From: Armatimonadota bacterium
Lineage (GTDB): Bacteria; Armatimonadota; Fimbriimonadia; Fimbriimonadales; Fimbriimonadaceae
NCBI GenBank assembly: GCA_037138755.1
Contig: JBAXHT010000003.1
Coordinates: 248,001-312,000, forward strand
DNA: 64,000 nt
Direction: 5' to 3'
Shown here: positions 42,599-51,836 of the stretch, in pieces
Numbering within the stretch: position 1 is the stretch's first letter
Layout of the letters: each line of letters begins with the position of its first letter
Position numbers and translations under genes: made by a program
Notes under the pieces: generated by a model
Seen by the model: the letters and a program-made list of their open reading frames with translations, nothing else
The model's database searches: none
What the model was told of the DNA's origin: nothing

Positions 42599-43806
42599 AA
42601 GAGGAGATTAAACGCATTAACAAATTGGTCGCCGAGGGCAAGTTATCGCCTGAGGACGCCGCCGACCTGATCGACGCTTTCTACACGTCGGCATCCCAGG
42701 ATGGAGAAGTTCCTCCTCCGCCGCCCCGTGAGGCATACGAGAGTGCTGGAGCGACAGAATACGCCACCGACTCACGGCCTCGCGATCCGTTCAAAAATAT
42801 CATCGATTCGATTGAGAAGCTTGGCAAGGAAGTGACCGAGAAGATTGACTGGAACGAAGTATCAGAAGGAGCGCGGTCCTCGGCGAAGAAGGGCCTTGAT
42901 GCTCTCAAGGCTGGACTGAAAGATGTCAGCAAGGGTCGATTTGATGTTGGGTGGCTCTTCAGCACTGCGACTCGCGAGCTTCGACTTCCCTTCTCGATTT
43001 CCGACGGACAGAGCCTCTCGGTGGAGAACGGTTGCGGTGATGTTTCGATCGTTGCCGATTCGGTTGAGTCCTATGTTGTCGCTAAAGCTAAAGTTCGAGG
43101 AGCGACGATTGAAGATGCAAAGGCAAAAGCTGATGTATACACTCTGGTGGTAGAGGGCTCGGATCACGGAGTCGTGATTCGACAGCCTCAAGTGAGTGGA
43201 CTAGAGGTTGATCTAGAGATTCATGTCGCAGCAACGCCGGCGATTGACGTCAAATCGGACACCGGTGACGTCATTGTTCGAGACACCAAAAATGCTTGCC
43301 GCATCAAGAGCACGGACGGAACCGTGGATGTTCGCGGCGTGAACGGAGTTGTTGAAATTATCGTTTCGGCTGGTAATGTGTCGGTTGAGAATGGCGTTTC
43401 TCCTAACCTGTATGTCGAGAATAAGTCGGGAGATGTGAGTGTCCGCGAGTGCGACGCCAATATGAACCTGCGCTGCTCCAGCGGAAACATTGCGATCCTG
43501 AGTTCCAAGGGCAAAACGATTGCTGCTGAGGCCGTTTCCGGAAACGTGACCGTGGACCTGATTGAGCCAGTGAACGGAACTGTCAACGTTCGCACGGTGA
43601 GCGGTAACGCTCATGTGCAGGTTGCCGACGGCTCAGATGCTCGAGTTGCGCTAACTACTTTGCGCGGCGTGACTTCGACTGATATTGAGCTCACCGACCG
43701 AGCGCAGAACGATCAGCGAGTGACGGGGCGACTGGGTGATGGCACCGGAACAATCGATGTCAGCGCGGTGACGGGAAACGTGGAGTTGCAACTCCGGCGA
43801 GTCTGA
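42595..43806 (+). CDS. DUF4097-family beta-helix protein
   Basis: 403 residues, no signal peptide or membrane segment. The N-terminal 30 residues form a SHOCT-like helix pair (EGKLSPEDAADLIDAFY), then comes a charged linker with a Pro run. From about 130 to 403 there are repeated short strands such as VSVENG, DVSIVADS, GDVIVRDT, GNVSVENG, GDVSVRE, SGNIAILSS and SGNVTVDL, which is the DUF4097 (YvlB) pattern of a right-handed beta-solenoid. TTG 42595 is coupled to the DUF2089 stop and is preceded by GGGGG. The pair probably senses or reports envelope or protein stress; that is inference. Confidence 0.8.
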   Translation: MKEEIKRINKLVAEGKLSPEDAADLIDAFYTSASQDGEVPPPPPREAYESAGATEYATDSRPRDPFKNIIDSIEKLGKEVTEKIDWNEVSEGARSSAKKGLDALKAGLKDVSKGRFDVGWLFSTATRELRLPFSISDGQSLSVENGCGDVSIVADSVESYVVAKAKVRGATIEDAKAKADVYTLVVEGSDHGVVIRQPQVSGLEVDLEIHVAATPAIDVKSDTGDVIVRDTKNACRIKSTDGTVDVRGVNGVVEIIVSAGNVSVENGVSPNLYVENKSGDVSVRECDANMNLRCSSGNIAILSSKGKTIAAEAVSGNVTVDLIEPVNGTVNVRTVSGNAHVQVADGSDARVALTTLRGVTSTDIELTDRAQNDQRVTGRLGDGTGTIDVSAVTGNVELQLRRV

Positions 43807-43809
43807 AGG

Positions 43810-43833
43810 TAACCCCGGCGAGACCCGGGGTTA
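43810..43833. terminator. terminator shared by the DUF4097 gene and rsmG
   Basis: TAACCCCGG (43810-43818), loop CGAGAC, CCGGGGTTA (43825-43833). The right arm contains the rsmG stop codon. A T-run at 43844-43849 is on the plus-strand side, so the DUF4097 transcript is the better candidate. Confidence 0.65.
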
Positions 43834-44493
43834 AGCTAACGGCTTTTTTCGAATGGTCGCCCAATCCCGAGGGAACTTCCTTGGGGTTGAGGCGACTTTT
43901 TTGTAGATCGGAAACACCCGTTCGATATCCGTTCCCGGCAACATTTGCGTTTCGAAGGAAACCAGCTCGAGCCCCAATTCTTTCAGAGAAGACAGCTCGA
44001 AGCCATCGTTCGGAGTCCGCATCGGAATCACGAGTCCACCGATTCGGACAACTGGAGCAGAGAGCTCGAGCTGGATTCCAAGTGGGGCAACTGCGCGTCC
44101 CGTGGCCACATCGAACTTCTCTCTCCGACCCCACGATTCTGCGCGATCATTGACAATCTCGAGATTCGACAATGGATGCCGAGCCAAAAACCCGAGCATT
44201 TTGCCGCTTGAATCGAGCGCAGTTACCTTCAGATCAGGTCGCGCGCAAGCGAGTGGCCACGAAGGGAATCCGGGGCCGCAACCGATGTCAACGACTCGCT
44301 GGCCGTCCCCAATCAAGGAAGACAGCAACAGCGAATCCAGAAAGTGGCGAATACCGCACTCTTCAGGCGAAACGCGGGTGAGGTTCATCACCTGATTCCG
44401 GTCGTACAGGTCCCCTTGAAAAACAGAGAACATCGAAATTTGCTCCGGCGAAAGACTCAAACCAAGCTCAGAAACCGCCGAAATCCAATCCAC
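43831..44493 (-). CDS. rsmG: 16S rRNA m7G527 methyltransferase RsmG
   Basis: 220 residues; methylates G527 of 16S rRNA with S-adenosylmethionine. Motifs: NLTRVSPEECGIRHFLDSLL, the SAM loop VVDIGCGPGFPSWPLACARPDLKVTALDSSGKMLGFL, and RAVAPLGIQLELSAPVV. Two GTG codons are available (44499 and 44493). TAAACT (44501-44506) ends 7 nt before the second and only 1 nt before the first, so 44493 was chosen. Confidence 0.92.
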   Translation of the reverse strand: MDWISAVSELGLSLSPEQISMFSVFQGDLYDRNQVMNLTRVSPEECGIRHFLDSLLLSSLIGDGQRVVDIGCGPGFPSWPLACARPDLKVTALDSSGKMLGFLARHPLSNLEIVNDRAESWGRREKFDVATGRAVAPLGIQLELSAPVVRIGGLVIPMRTPNDGFELSSLKELGLELVSFETQMLPGTDIERVFPIYKKVASTPRKFPRDWATIRKKPLA

Positions 44494-44532
44494 TCGCACA
44501 AGTTTAGCTTGCTACAAACCAACAATACCTTT

Positions 44533-45477
44533 ATGATCCTTGCACTTCTCGTCCTGAAATCCGTGAAGGTCACTCAACTTCCTGCCTATCCGGCGACACC
44601 TCAGCCGCACCCTTACGCGCTGAGTGGAGATGGGCGGGTGGTGGTCGGTCAATTCGCGCCAGGCAATGCTTTCGTCTGGCGGGGAAGCGAGATTTCGAAG
44701 TTTAAACCAACTCTGGACCACTCTGTATTGGACATTTACGCCCAGGCGACCAGCCATGACGGCAACGTAATCGTTGGGAAGGCGGGGCAAGCGTATCGCT
44801 ACAGCCGGGCCAGCGGATTTCAGCTTTTAGGAAAGCTCCCGGGCGACATTGATTCATTCGCTTACGACGTCAGCTCCGATGGAAACGTGATCGTTGGCTA
44901 CAGCCAGGCGAGCAACTACAATCGGGCCTTCGTCTGGAGAACGGCGGATGGTATGGTTGAAATTCCCGCTCCAGGTGCAAACACGAGCAGCATTGCCCTT
45001 GCAGTTAGCGCAAATGGAAAGGTTGCGTGCGGGATCTCGACGGCCGATACCTCGGCGAAAGCGTTTTGGACAGATTTCCGAGTTTCCGAGCTTCTTCCCA
45101 TGGGAAAGAACCATACAGATGCGGCAGCAAATGACGTGAACGGGGATGGTTCTATTATCGTTGGGACGGTCTCGGGAGAGGACTCGAGTAGCGCCGTCTA
45201 CTGGAAAGGCAAGCAAATCTTCTTCTTGCCTAATTTGGGTCGCCGGGTAGCGGTCGCCAAGTGCATCTCGGCGGATGGCTCCTATATCGGCGGATACTCT
45301 GGTGACGATGCCGTCATTTGGCACGGCAAGGAGATCATCAAACTTGATTCGATAGCCTCTGGGTGGTCCTTTGAAAGCGTCAACGGGATCACACACGTGG
45401 GCAACAAGTTGATTGTCACGGGCTGGGGTAATCGAGCCGGAAAAGACGTTGGTTACTACCTCGTGATGAGCGAGTAG
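44533..45477 (+). CDS. HAF-repeat protein
   Basis: 314 residues. A short hydrophobic N-terminus (MILALLVLKSVKV) gives a weak export signal. The body has about six repeats of the HAF type: SGDGRVVVGQFAPGNAFVW, SHDGNVIVGKAGQAYRY, SSDGNVIVGYSQASNYNRAFVW, SANGKVACGISTADTSAKAFW, NGDGSIIVGTVSGEDSSSAVYW and SADGSYIGGYSGDDAVIW. This suggests a beta-propeller-like fold. HAF proteins are found outside the cell in several phyla and have no established role. The ATG at 44533 begins the conserved part; a longer frame upstream is antisense to rsmG. Confidence 0.75.
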   Translation: MILALLVLKSVKVTQLPAYPATPQPHPYALSGDGRVVVGQFAPGNAFVWRGSEISKFKPTLDHSVLDIYAQATSHDGNVIVGKAGQAYRYSRASGFQLLGKLPGDIDSFAYDVSSDGNVIVGYSQASNYNRAFVWRTADGMVEIPAPGANTSSIALAVSANGKVACGISTADTSAKAFWTDFRVSELLPMGKNHTDAAANDVNGDGSIIVGTVSGEDSSSAVYWKGKQIFFLPNLGRRVAVAKCISADGSYIGGYSGDDAVIWHGKEIIKLDSIASGWSFESVNGITHVGNKLIVTGWGNRAGKDVGYYLVMSE

Positions 45478-45512
45478 CAACGAATCTGCGCCAAAACGTG
45501 TATAACCTTGTC

Positions 45513-45953
45513 ATGCCACGCATCCTCATTGCCTCTTCCTTTCTCGCTTTTGCCCTTGTCGGATGCGGAGGTCCGTCTCTTGTGGGCGACTGGACGGTGT
45601 CCAGCGATAAGATGCCCCAAGGTGCGACGGCAAACATCAACTTTACGTCCAACGCTTACAAGATGGATATCAAAGCCGGCCAGGCGGGCGTCAATCTTGC
45701 CATCACGATGGATGGTACATACACTCTGAAGGGCGAAGAAATGACGATGACGGCAGGCAACGTCACGATTGACGACAGCCAGATTCCTGCGGCGTTCAAA
45801 GCCATGATCGAGCCCGCGAAGAAGCAGCTCGAGGAAGGCAAAGGCAAGACGACCTCTGGCTCAGTGAAGATTGAAGGCGAGACCGCTACCTTCACGGGAA
45901 AGGATGACAAAGGTCAACCGGTAACGATGACCTTTACCAAAGTCAAGAAATAG
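45513..45953 (+). CDS. small lipoprotein
   Basis: 146 residues. Lipobox FALVGC with lipidated Cys18 or so, then GGPSLVGDWTVSSDKM, the opening of many small lipocalin-like proteins. It has a repeated beta pattern ending in FTGKDDKGQPVTMTFTKVKK. A highly charged helix (PAKKQLEEGKGK) lies near residue 100. TATAAC (45501-45506) ends 6 nt before ATG 45513 and could be a -10 of a leaderless transcript. Function unknown. Confidence 0.75.
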   Translation: MPRILIASSFLAFALVGCGGPSLVGDWTVSSDKMPQGATANINFTSNAYKMDIKAGQAGVNLAITMDGTYTLKGEEMTMTAGNVTIDDSQIPAAFKAMIEPAKKQLEEGKGKTTSGSVKIEGETATFTGKDDKGQPVTMTFTKVKK

Positions 45954-45960
45954 CTCTTCT

Positions 45961-46809
45961 CTACTTCGGAGCCCATCCGTGCTGACGCAACCAGAAGATC
46001 AGGTTGCTTGCCCACGGGTGGGCATTTTTATAGGGTGCTTTGTCTGCGAGCCCGATCCCGTGCTTCCCCTTTTCGAAGATGTGATATTCACACTCTACTC
46101 CCGCTTTTCGCAGGGCAGCGGCGAAGAGTTCTGAGTTTTGTGGAGGGACCCCGTCATCCTCCTGAGTGTGCCAAAGAAAGGTTGGCGAGGTGTCCTTATT
46201 GATCTGTTTGGGAAGATTCATGAGGTCCATCAGCTTCCGATTCGGCTTGTCGCCGAGAAGCTGCTTGCCCGAAAACTCGTGGCCGTAAGGCTTGTCAAAC
46301 GAAGTGACGGGATAGCAGAGGATGGCGAAGTCGGGTCGTGCTGAGAGGGAGTCGATGGCCGCAATCTTCGGACCCGCTTCGAGGTTGACTTCCTTGTCCG
46401 GCTCGTAAGTCTTCATCGCGTGGTGGACAGCCGCAGTTCCAGCCAGGTGTCCGCCCGCGGAGGAGCCCATGATTCCAACCGTTGTGTAACCCAATGAACG
46501 CACTTTTCGGATCGCTCGTTGGGCGTCAGCAAGCATAGCGGGGTGGCGGTATCCGTATTGACCAAGGCGGTAGCGGAGAACGTAGGCGGCAACTCCGTTC
46601 ATGGCGAGGTACTCGGCATAGTCTTTACCTTCATGGTCGGCCAGAACCCAGTAGGCTCCGCCAGGGCAAACAACGACAGCAGTTTTGGACGACTTTTTCG
46701 GCAGGAACTCGGTTAAAGTCGGGATGTCGTTCTCGCCTTTGCCGGTTGCATAAGGGGCATCGCCCTCCCAGAGCCGGATAGTCACCGCCGCTATTGCTGC
46801 TGTAAGCAT
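45961..46809 (-). CDS. alpha/beta hydrolase, acetyl-esterase type
   Basis: 282 residues. N-terminal hydrophobic start (LTAAIAAVTIRLW), then a BD-FAE/Axe-type fold: oxyanion motif VVVCPGGAYW, nucleophile GSSAGGHLAG (about residue 115), Asp near TQEDDGVPP and His in GKHGIGLAD. Such enzymes deacetylate xylan or other sugars, which fits the glycosidases in the window, though they are not adjacent. TAAGAT (46816-46821) ends 6 nt before the ATG. Confidence 0.85.
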   Translation of the reverse strand: MLTAAIAAVTIRLWEGDAPYATGKGENDIPTLTEFLPKKSSKTAVVVCPGGAYWVLADHEGKDYAEYLAMNGVAAYVLRYRLGQYGYRHPAMLADAQRAIRKVRSLGYTTVGIMGSSAGGHLAGTAAVHHAMKTYEPDKEVNLEAGPKIAAIDSLSARPDFAILCYPVTSFDKPYGHEFSGKQLLGDKPNRKLMDLMNLPKQINKDTSPTFLWHTQEDDGVPPQNSELFAAALRKAGVECEYHIFEKGKHGIGLADKAPYKNAHPWASNLIFWLRQHGWAPK

Positions 46810-46878
46810 TTTCTGATCTTACTCGGATTGGGTAAGGCGTTCTGCAACCAACGCCGAGCTGACTTCGTCCCTTAGTCA

Positions 46879-47214
46879 GTGGACGAGCAGAAAACGGAAC
46901 TTCAAGAAGCGATTGAGCGGCTAACCACTCAGGTTGAGGCTCAGAACAAGTTGCTGAAGGAGTTTGTCGACAGTCAGACCCACTTTGGAAAAAGGCTGGT
47001 TGCGGGGCTGTGGACCGGTCTTGGCACTGTGCTCGGTGCGACCGTTGTCGTGTCGCTACTCGTCGTCATGCTGAAGCCTTTAGCTGAAGTCGATTGGGTT
47101 GGACCGATTGTGAACCGAGTCATCGACTCCTTAGATCGCCGCCGCCCAGTCAGCGAGCCTCCGCCAGCCGCGCAAAAGACGGAGCTGAAGCAGGTTCCAA
47201 CACAGAACCCCTAG
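46879..47214 (+). CDS. DUF5665-like membrane protein
   Basis: 111 residues from GTG 46879. An N-terminal coiled-coil segment (about 5-35), the motif HFGKRLVAGLWTGLGTVLGATVVVSLLVVML carrying one membrane helix (about 38-66), then a soluble tail ending in Pro and Gln. The pattern fits DUF5665. It precedes the ATP synthase genes by 22 bp, but a TAnnnT element starts a new unit there. Confidence 0.7.
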   Translation: MDEQKTELQEAIERLTTQVEAQNKLLKEFVDSQTHFGKRLVAGLWTGLGTVLGATVVVSLLVVMLKPLAEVDWVGPIVNRVIDSLDRRRPVSEPPPAAQKTELKQVPTQNP

Positions 47215-47236
47215 CTCGGGCTACACTTCTTTGTAT

Positions 47237-47728
47237 ATGGTCGAAGACAACGACGTTTCGGAAGTTCCTTCGGACGATGACATTCAGGCAAGGTTTGATG
47301 CGATCAAAGCCAAGCTCGAGCCAATTGCTGAGAATCCAGAGCTGGATGCTCGCGTTGAAGCCTTCCTCGGCCAAGAACCAATTGCGAAGGTTCCCACCGA
47401 GATAGAACTCGAGGCAGAGCGCGTTGCCGCCAAACTGAACGGACTCGATGAACGGCTTAACTCCGCCAAGCAGACCTATCAGAACACTAAGCCTAAACCT
47501 AATTCCGTCTCGGGGGGGCTTGACCAGAAAACTGCACTCGGAATGGGCCTTGGACTCTCGATGGCGTACACCATCATCGGTGCCCCACTGGTCGGCTATG
47601 GCTTAGGGTTGCTCATCAACAAACTCACTGGCAATCCCGGATGGCATATCTGGACGACTCTGATTTTCAGTGTGATTGCGATTGCCTGGGTTGCGATGAT
47701 CGGGGCAAAAACTAACGATCGTCTATGA
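47237..47728 (+). CDS. AtpZ/AtpI-like ATP synthase accessory protein with long N-terminus
   Basis: 163 residues. The last 70 residues match the AtpZ family: GMGLGLSMAYTIIGAPLVGYGLGLLINK and a second helix (TTLIFSVIAIAWVAMIGA), two membrane segments in all. The first 90 residues are a charged, mostly helical extension that the usual 80-100 residue AtpZ lacks. AtpZ/AtpI assist c-ring assembly or Mg2+ transport in other bacteria. TACACT (47222-47227) ends 9 nt before ATG 47237 and is the likely promoter of the plus-strand atp genes. Confidence 0.75.
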   Translation: MVEDNDVSEVPSDDDIQARFDAIKAKLEPIAENPELDARVEAFLGQEPIAKVPTEIELEAERVAAKLNGLDERLNSAKQTYQNTKPKPNSVSGGLDQKTALGMGLGLSMAYTIIGAPLVGYGLGLLINKLTGNPGWHIWTTLIFSVIAIAWVAMIGAKTNDRL

Positions 47729-47738
47729 GGGTAGGGCA

Positions 47739-48032
47739 TTGCTAGCAACTTTCGCAATCGTTGCAGTTACAACGGCTCTCTTCGTGGGCGGATCAGTTTG
47801 CTTGGTACGATGCCTCGGATTGGCGAATGATGGAAAAGTGCTTCCAGCAGCTCTTTTTGGAGTTTTTGGGTTGTCGCTTAAGTTCCCTGCCGTGATTGCC
47901 GCGTTAAAAATTGCAAAAACCGGAACGGAGAGCGAGAGGGGTGGCGCAATGGCGGCGGTCACGTTGGTATACTTCGTTTCCGTTGTTGGAGCATCCATCT
48001 ATGGATTCCGACAGAACCGCAAAGACCAATGA
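47739..48032 (+). CDS. ATP synthase subunit I-like membrane protein
   Basis: 97 residues with three hydrophobic segments (about 1-20, 35-55, 70-88) and charged connecting loops. Similar to AtpI-type proteins by position and topology, while sequence identity is low. Start is TTG 47739 with GAGGGTAGGG just upstream. It overlaps atpB by 4 bp. Confidence 0.6.
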   Translation: MLATFAIVAVTTALFVGGSVCLVRCLGLANDGKVLPAALFGVFGLSLKFPAVIAALKIAKTGTESERGGAMAAVTLVYFVSVVGASIYGFRQNRKDQ

Positions 48033-48754
48033 CGGACCTTAGCCAACTCAGTGGGATCTCCATCGCGAACACTCAAGTGTCGTTCCTAGGATGGGCGGTT
48101 TACTTCACAATTGTCTTGCTCGTCATCGGGTTTTTCGTCCAGAGCGCACTGAAAGGTTACAACGGTCGAGTCTTCAAAACCGGACCGGCCCGAATGGCTG
48201 AGCAGCTTTATCTCTTCCTAGAGAACATGGCGGTTGGGGCGATTGGTTCCCACGGTCGCAAGTATCTTCCAATGCTCGCAACATTTTGGATGATCATCTT
48301 TGTGAGCAACGTGGTTGCTCTCTTCATGCCAGCTTCTCCGACGACCGTTCTCGGTTTCAACTTCGGCCTTGCGCTCTGTTCGATTGGCTATGTTCAGTAC
48401 GAAGGCATCAAGGCTAACGGGCTGATTGGACACGTTTCTCACTTTGCTGGTCCAAAGCTTGGACTCGCACTTCTGCCGATCACCCTCATGATCTTCCTCA
48501 TCGAGATTTTCTCGGAGATCATGAAGAACATTTCGCTTTCGATCCGTATCTTCGCAAACATGAGTGGGGGCCACGCGGCGGTTGAGTCGATGAACAAGCT
48601 TGGCGAACCCGCTTTCCTTCCTCTCGGCGAATTCCTCCTTCCGCTCAAGGTTCTCACCTGCCTTGTCCAAGCCCTGATCTTTACGCTTCTCACCTGCGTT
48701 TATCTCGGGCTGGTCACGCATCACGACCACGGGGACGAAGCTCACGCGCACTAA
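48029..48754 (+). CDS. atpB: ATP synthase F0 subunit a
   Basis: 241 residues, about five membrane helices; forms the ion half-channels. The essential Arg is in SIRIFANMSGGH (Arg173). Other family stretches are FWMIIFVSNVVALFMP and the final LVQALIFTLLTCVYLG. The C-terminus is His-rich (HHDHGDEAHAH). Overlaps the upstream gene by 4 bp. Confidence 0.93.
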   Translation: MTDLSQLSGISIANTQVSFLGWAVYFTIVLLVIGFFVQSALKGYNGRVFKTGPARMAEQLYLFLENMAVGAIGSHGRKYLPMLATFWMIIFVSNVVALFMPASPTTVLGFNFGLALCSIGYVQYEGIKANGLIGHVSHFAGPKLGLALLPITLMIFLIEIFSEIMKNISLSIRIFANMSGGHAAVESMNKLGEPAFLPLGEFLLPLKVLTCLVQALIFTLLTCVYLGLVTHHDHGDEAHAH

Positions 48755-48806
48755 ACAATTTCTATCCGCAAACAACAAACAAAACTAGGAGAAACACGAA
48801 AAACAA

Positions 48807-49007
48807 ATGAGTATGATCGGTCTCGGTCTCGCGATCCTGGGCGTCGGCCTGGGCCTCGGCATGATTGGTAATGGTGCGCTACAAGGTATGTCGCGACAAC
48901 CAGAAGCAATTGGTAAGCTGCAGGTTCAGATGCTGATCGCTCTGGCATTCGTCGAGCTAATGGGCTTCTTGACCATCTTCGCTACCAGCGGATTTGTCGG
49001 CAAGTAA
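48807..49007 (+). CDS. atpE: ATP synthase F0 subunit c
   Basis: 66 residues, a hairpin of two helices with the polar loop GMSRQPEAIGKL. The ion-binding carboxylate is Glu50 in LAFVELMGF. It is followed by Leu rather than the Ser/Thr of Na+ rings, so proton coupling is more likely. Gln26 in the first helix is of the kind also found in Na+-binding rings. The protein is short for the family. AGGAG lies 15 nt before the ATG. Confidence 0.92.
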   Translation: MSMIGLGLAILGVGLGLGMIGNGALQGMSRQPEAIGKLQVQMLIALAFVELMGFLTIFATSGFVGK

Positions 49008-49067
49008 AGACCTCAACTATTTTCGTGCCTGCGCTCAACCCGCAGGCACCATGACCAATACCAACTA

Positions 49068-49748
49068 ATGGCTGAACAGCAATCATCATCGAAAGGAAGC
49101 GCCCTGCCGGGAATCATCATTGGAGCAATCCTGATGGTTGGCGGTGTGTACCTCGATAAAGTTCTGCACGTCGCTCACGAAGCAGGCGCGGCTGAGCATG
49201 CTGGTGGCGAGCACGCTGGGCAGTGGACGGTTCCGTTCCTGAACAAGCTTGACGAGATGGGTCTACCGCTGAACCCGGGGATCACCCTGGCGACCATCGG
49301 TGTTCTCCTTATCGTTATGCCCGCGATCAAGTACTTCTACACCAACCCGCTTAAAAACGCCATCGACGAGCGAAATCACAACCTCGAATCTACATTTAAC
49401 GAAGTCGAGACTCTCCGAAACGAGATGACTTCGATGAAGGGCGACTACGAGAAGCGGATCGCTACGACCGAGGCAGAAGCTCGCGAGAAGATCAACGCAC
49501 AGATCAAGGAAGCTCAATCGCTTCGACAGAGCCTGATGGCAGAGGCGGCGGCGAAATCCGACGCACTCGTCAAGCAAGCTCAAGAAGAGATTTCATCCGA
49601 GAAGGCAAAAGTTCTCGGCGAACTGCGAAACCATGTCACCGACCTCTCGCTAACCGCAGCTGAGAAAGTCGTTGGCGCAAACATGGACACCGCAGCCAAC
49701 CGAAAGCTCGTCGCTGATTTCATCGCCGACCTCGAGGTGAAGGCTTAA
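49068..49748 (+). CDS. atpF: ATP synthase F0 subunit b with an extra N-terminal helix
   Basis: 226 residues. The usual b subunit starts at about residue 70: a membrane helix (GITLATIGVLLIVMPAIKYFY) followed by a long coiled-coil stalk (about 105-220) ending near KLVADFIADLEVKA. In front is an added hydrophobic segment (PGIIIGAILMVGGVYLDKVL, about 13-32) and an Ala/Gly/His-rich linker (HEAGAAEHAGGEHAG). It therefore has two membrane segments instead of one. It lies between atpE and atpH in the usual order. Confidence 0.88.
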   Translation: MAEQQSSSKGSALPGIIIGAILMVGGVYLDKVLHVAHEAGAAEHAGGEHAGQWTVPFLNKLDEMGLPLNPGITLATIGVLLIVMPAIKYFYTNPLKNAIDERNHNLESTFNEVETLRNEMTSMKGDYEKRIATTEAEAREKINAQIKEAQSLRQSLMAEAAAKSDALVKQAQEEISSEKAKVLGELRNHVTDLSLTAAEKVVGANMDTAANRKLVADFIADLEVKA

Positions 49749-49749
49749 C

Positions 49750-50304
49750 GTGGCTGGAGATCGCGTCGCAAAACGGTACGCCCAAGCAGCTTTTGAAGCT
49801 GCGAAAAATGCGAAGTCCGTCGAAATCGTCGGCGCCGATCTGGCTGGCCTGCAGGCCGCCCTCACCGGAAACGGTGACCTCCGTGCTTTCCTTCTTAGCC
49901 CCAACCGGGGTCGAGACGAAAAGATCGCCCTCTTCGAGCAAGCACTTGGCGAAAAAGTGACCGCTCTGACGAGCAACCTTGTCAAGCTGATGCTTGAAAA
50001 GCGACGCGAAGAAGAGCTACTTACCATCGGCGACGAGTTCTTGACGCTTCGAAGAGCCCACGAAGGCATCGTTCACATCACTGTGACCAGTGCCATCGAG
50101 CTAACGGACAGCGAGAAGAAGCAGATCGTCGAGAAAGTGAGCGCAAAACTCGGGCGCAAGTCCGAAGCAGAATTTGCCGTTGATCCCACCCTTGTTGGTG
50201 GTGTGAAAGTGGCATACGACAATTTCGTCATTGACGGCAGCGTCAAGGGATCGCTTAAGCGACTCCGAGAATCGCTCCGACAAGACAACCTGAAACAGGC
50301 ATAA
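49750..50304 (+). CDS. atpH: ATP synthase F1 subunit delta
   Basis: 184 residues from GTG 49750, 1 bp after atpF. N-terminal six-helix domain opens [14 protein letters not shown], and the C-terminal motif ([33 protein letters not shown]) is the family signature. Links the alpha3beta3 head to the peripheral stalk. Confidence 0.92.
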   Translation: MAGDRVAKRYAQAAFEAAKNAKSVEIVGADLAGLQAALTGNGDLRAFLLSPNRGRDEKIALFEQALGEKVTALTSNLVKLMLEKRREEELLTIGDEFLTLRRAHEGIVHITVTSAIELTDSEKKQIVEKVSAKLGRKSEAEFAVDPTLVGGVKVAYDNFVIDGSVKGSLKRLRESLRQDNLKQA

Positions 50305-50309
50305 AGAAC

Positions 50310-51836
50310 ATGGCCATCCGACCAGAAGAGATTACAGACATCCTCCGCAAGCAACTTGAGTCATTCGACAAGTCTGCGAAGACCGACCACGTTGGCACCG
50401 TTATCCAAGTTGGAGACGGTATCGCTCGCGTTCATGGCCTTCCGGACTGCCAAATGGGTGAGCTCCTTGAGTTCCCTAACGGCGTCGTTGGCCTTGCGCT
50501 CAACCTCGAAGAGGATTCGGTTGGAGCCGTTCTTATCGGCGACGACACCTCGATCATGGAAGGCGACCCCGTTAAGGAAACCGGAAAGATCATCCAGGTT
50601 CCGACCGGAAAGGCTCTCCTTGGTCGCGTTGTGAACGCGCTTGGTCAACCGATCGATAACAAGGGACCAATCGTTACCGACACCTATCAGCGACTTGAGA
50701 CCATGGCTCCGGGCGTTGTTGATCGACAGCCCGTTACCGAGCCTCTCCAGACCGGTATCAAAGCTATCGATGCGATGATCCCAGTTGGACGAGGTCAGCG
50801 AGAACTCGTTATCGGTGACCGACAGACCGGTAAAACCGCGATCTGTATCGACACGATCATCAACCAGAAGTCGACTCACGAGCCAGGCGGCTCGCCGGTC
50901 TACTGCATCTACGTTGCTTGTGGACAGAAGGCTTCTAACGTCGCCCGAGTTGTCAAGACCCTCGAAGAGAACGGCGCGCTGGAGTACACCACCATCGTTC
51001 TTGCTTCCGCTTCCGACTCGAACGCTGAGCAGTATCTTGCTCCGTTCGCTGGTGCAGCAATCGGCGAGTTCTACCGAGACAACGGCATGCACGCTCTGGT
51101 TATCTACGATGACCTTACCAAGCAGGCACAGGCTTACCGCGCTGTTTCGCTCCTTCTCCGTCGCCCGCCAGGACGAGAAGCTTATCCGGGAGACGTTTTC
51201 TACCTTCACTCACGCCTTCTGGAGCGAGCGGCTAAGGTGTCCGACGCTCGTGGCGGCGGATCGCTGACGGCTCTACCAATCATCGAAACCCAAAGCGGCG
51301 ACGTTTCGGCTTACATTCCGACCAACGTTATCTCGATCACTGACGGTCAGATCTACCTTGAGCCCGACCTCTTCTTTGCTGGCGTTCGCCCGGCAATTAA
51401 CGTTGGTATCTCTGTTAGCCGTGTTGGTGGAAACGCGCAAATCAAGGCGATGAAGTCGGTTGCTGGAAAGCTGAAGCTCGAAATGGCTCAGTACCGCGAC
51501 GTTGCTGCCTTCGCGCAGTTCGCTTCGGACCTTGACCGATCAACCCAGCTTCAGCTCATCCGAGGCCAGCGCCTTACCGAGCTGCTCAAGCAGGATCTCG
51601 TTTCGCCAGTTGACGTTGTTGATCAGATCATCGCGATCTTCGCTGGTTCGCAGGGCGTTCTTGACGAACTGACCAACGAGCAGGTCAAGCCGTTCGAAGC
51701 CGGACTTCTCAAGTTCATGCACGAGAAGTACAGTCAGGTTGTTGAGTCAATCCGAACTTCCAAGGCGATCAGCAAGGAAGCCGAGGATCAGCTCAAGGCC
51801 GGAATCGCAGAATACGCAGCATCTTTCGGAAAATAA
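50310..51836 (+). CDS. atpA: ATP synthase F1 subunit alpha
   Basis: 508 residues. The P-loop GDRQTGKT is at about 169-176. Other typical stretches are [33 protein letters not shown], the visible signature [17 protein letters not shown] and the C-terminal helical domain. Start 5 bp after atpH. Alpha binds nucleotide without catalysis; the catalytic partner, beta, is encoded elsewhere (58104-59540). Confidence 0.97.
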   Translation: MAIRPEEITDILRKQLESFDKSAKTDHVGTVIQVGDGIARVHGLPDCQMGELLEFPNGVVGLALNLEEDSVGAVLIGDDTSIMEGDPVKETGKIIQVPTGKALLGRVVNALGQPIDNKGPIVTDTYQRLETMAPGVVDRQPVTEPLQTGIKAIDAMIPVGRGQRELVIGDRQTGKTAICIDTIINQKSTHEPGGSPVYCIYVACGQKASNVARVVKTLEENGALEYTTIVLASASDSNAEQYLAPFAGAAIGEFYRDNGMHALVIYDDLTKQAQAYRAVSLLLRRPPGREAYPGDVFYLHSRLLERAAKVSDARGGGSLTALPIIETQSGDVSAYIPTNVISITDGQIYLEPDLFFAGVRPAINVGISVSRVGGNAQIKAMKSVAGKLKLEMAQYRDVAAFAQFASDLDRSTQLQLIRGQRLTELLKQDLVSPVDVVDQIIAIFAGSQGVLDELTNEQVKPFEAGLLKFMHEKYSQVVESIRTSKAISKEAEDQLKAGIAEYAASFGK

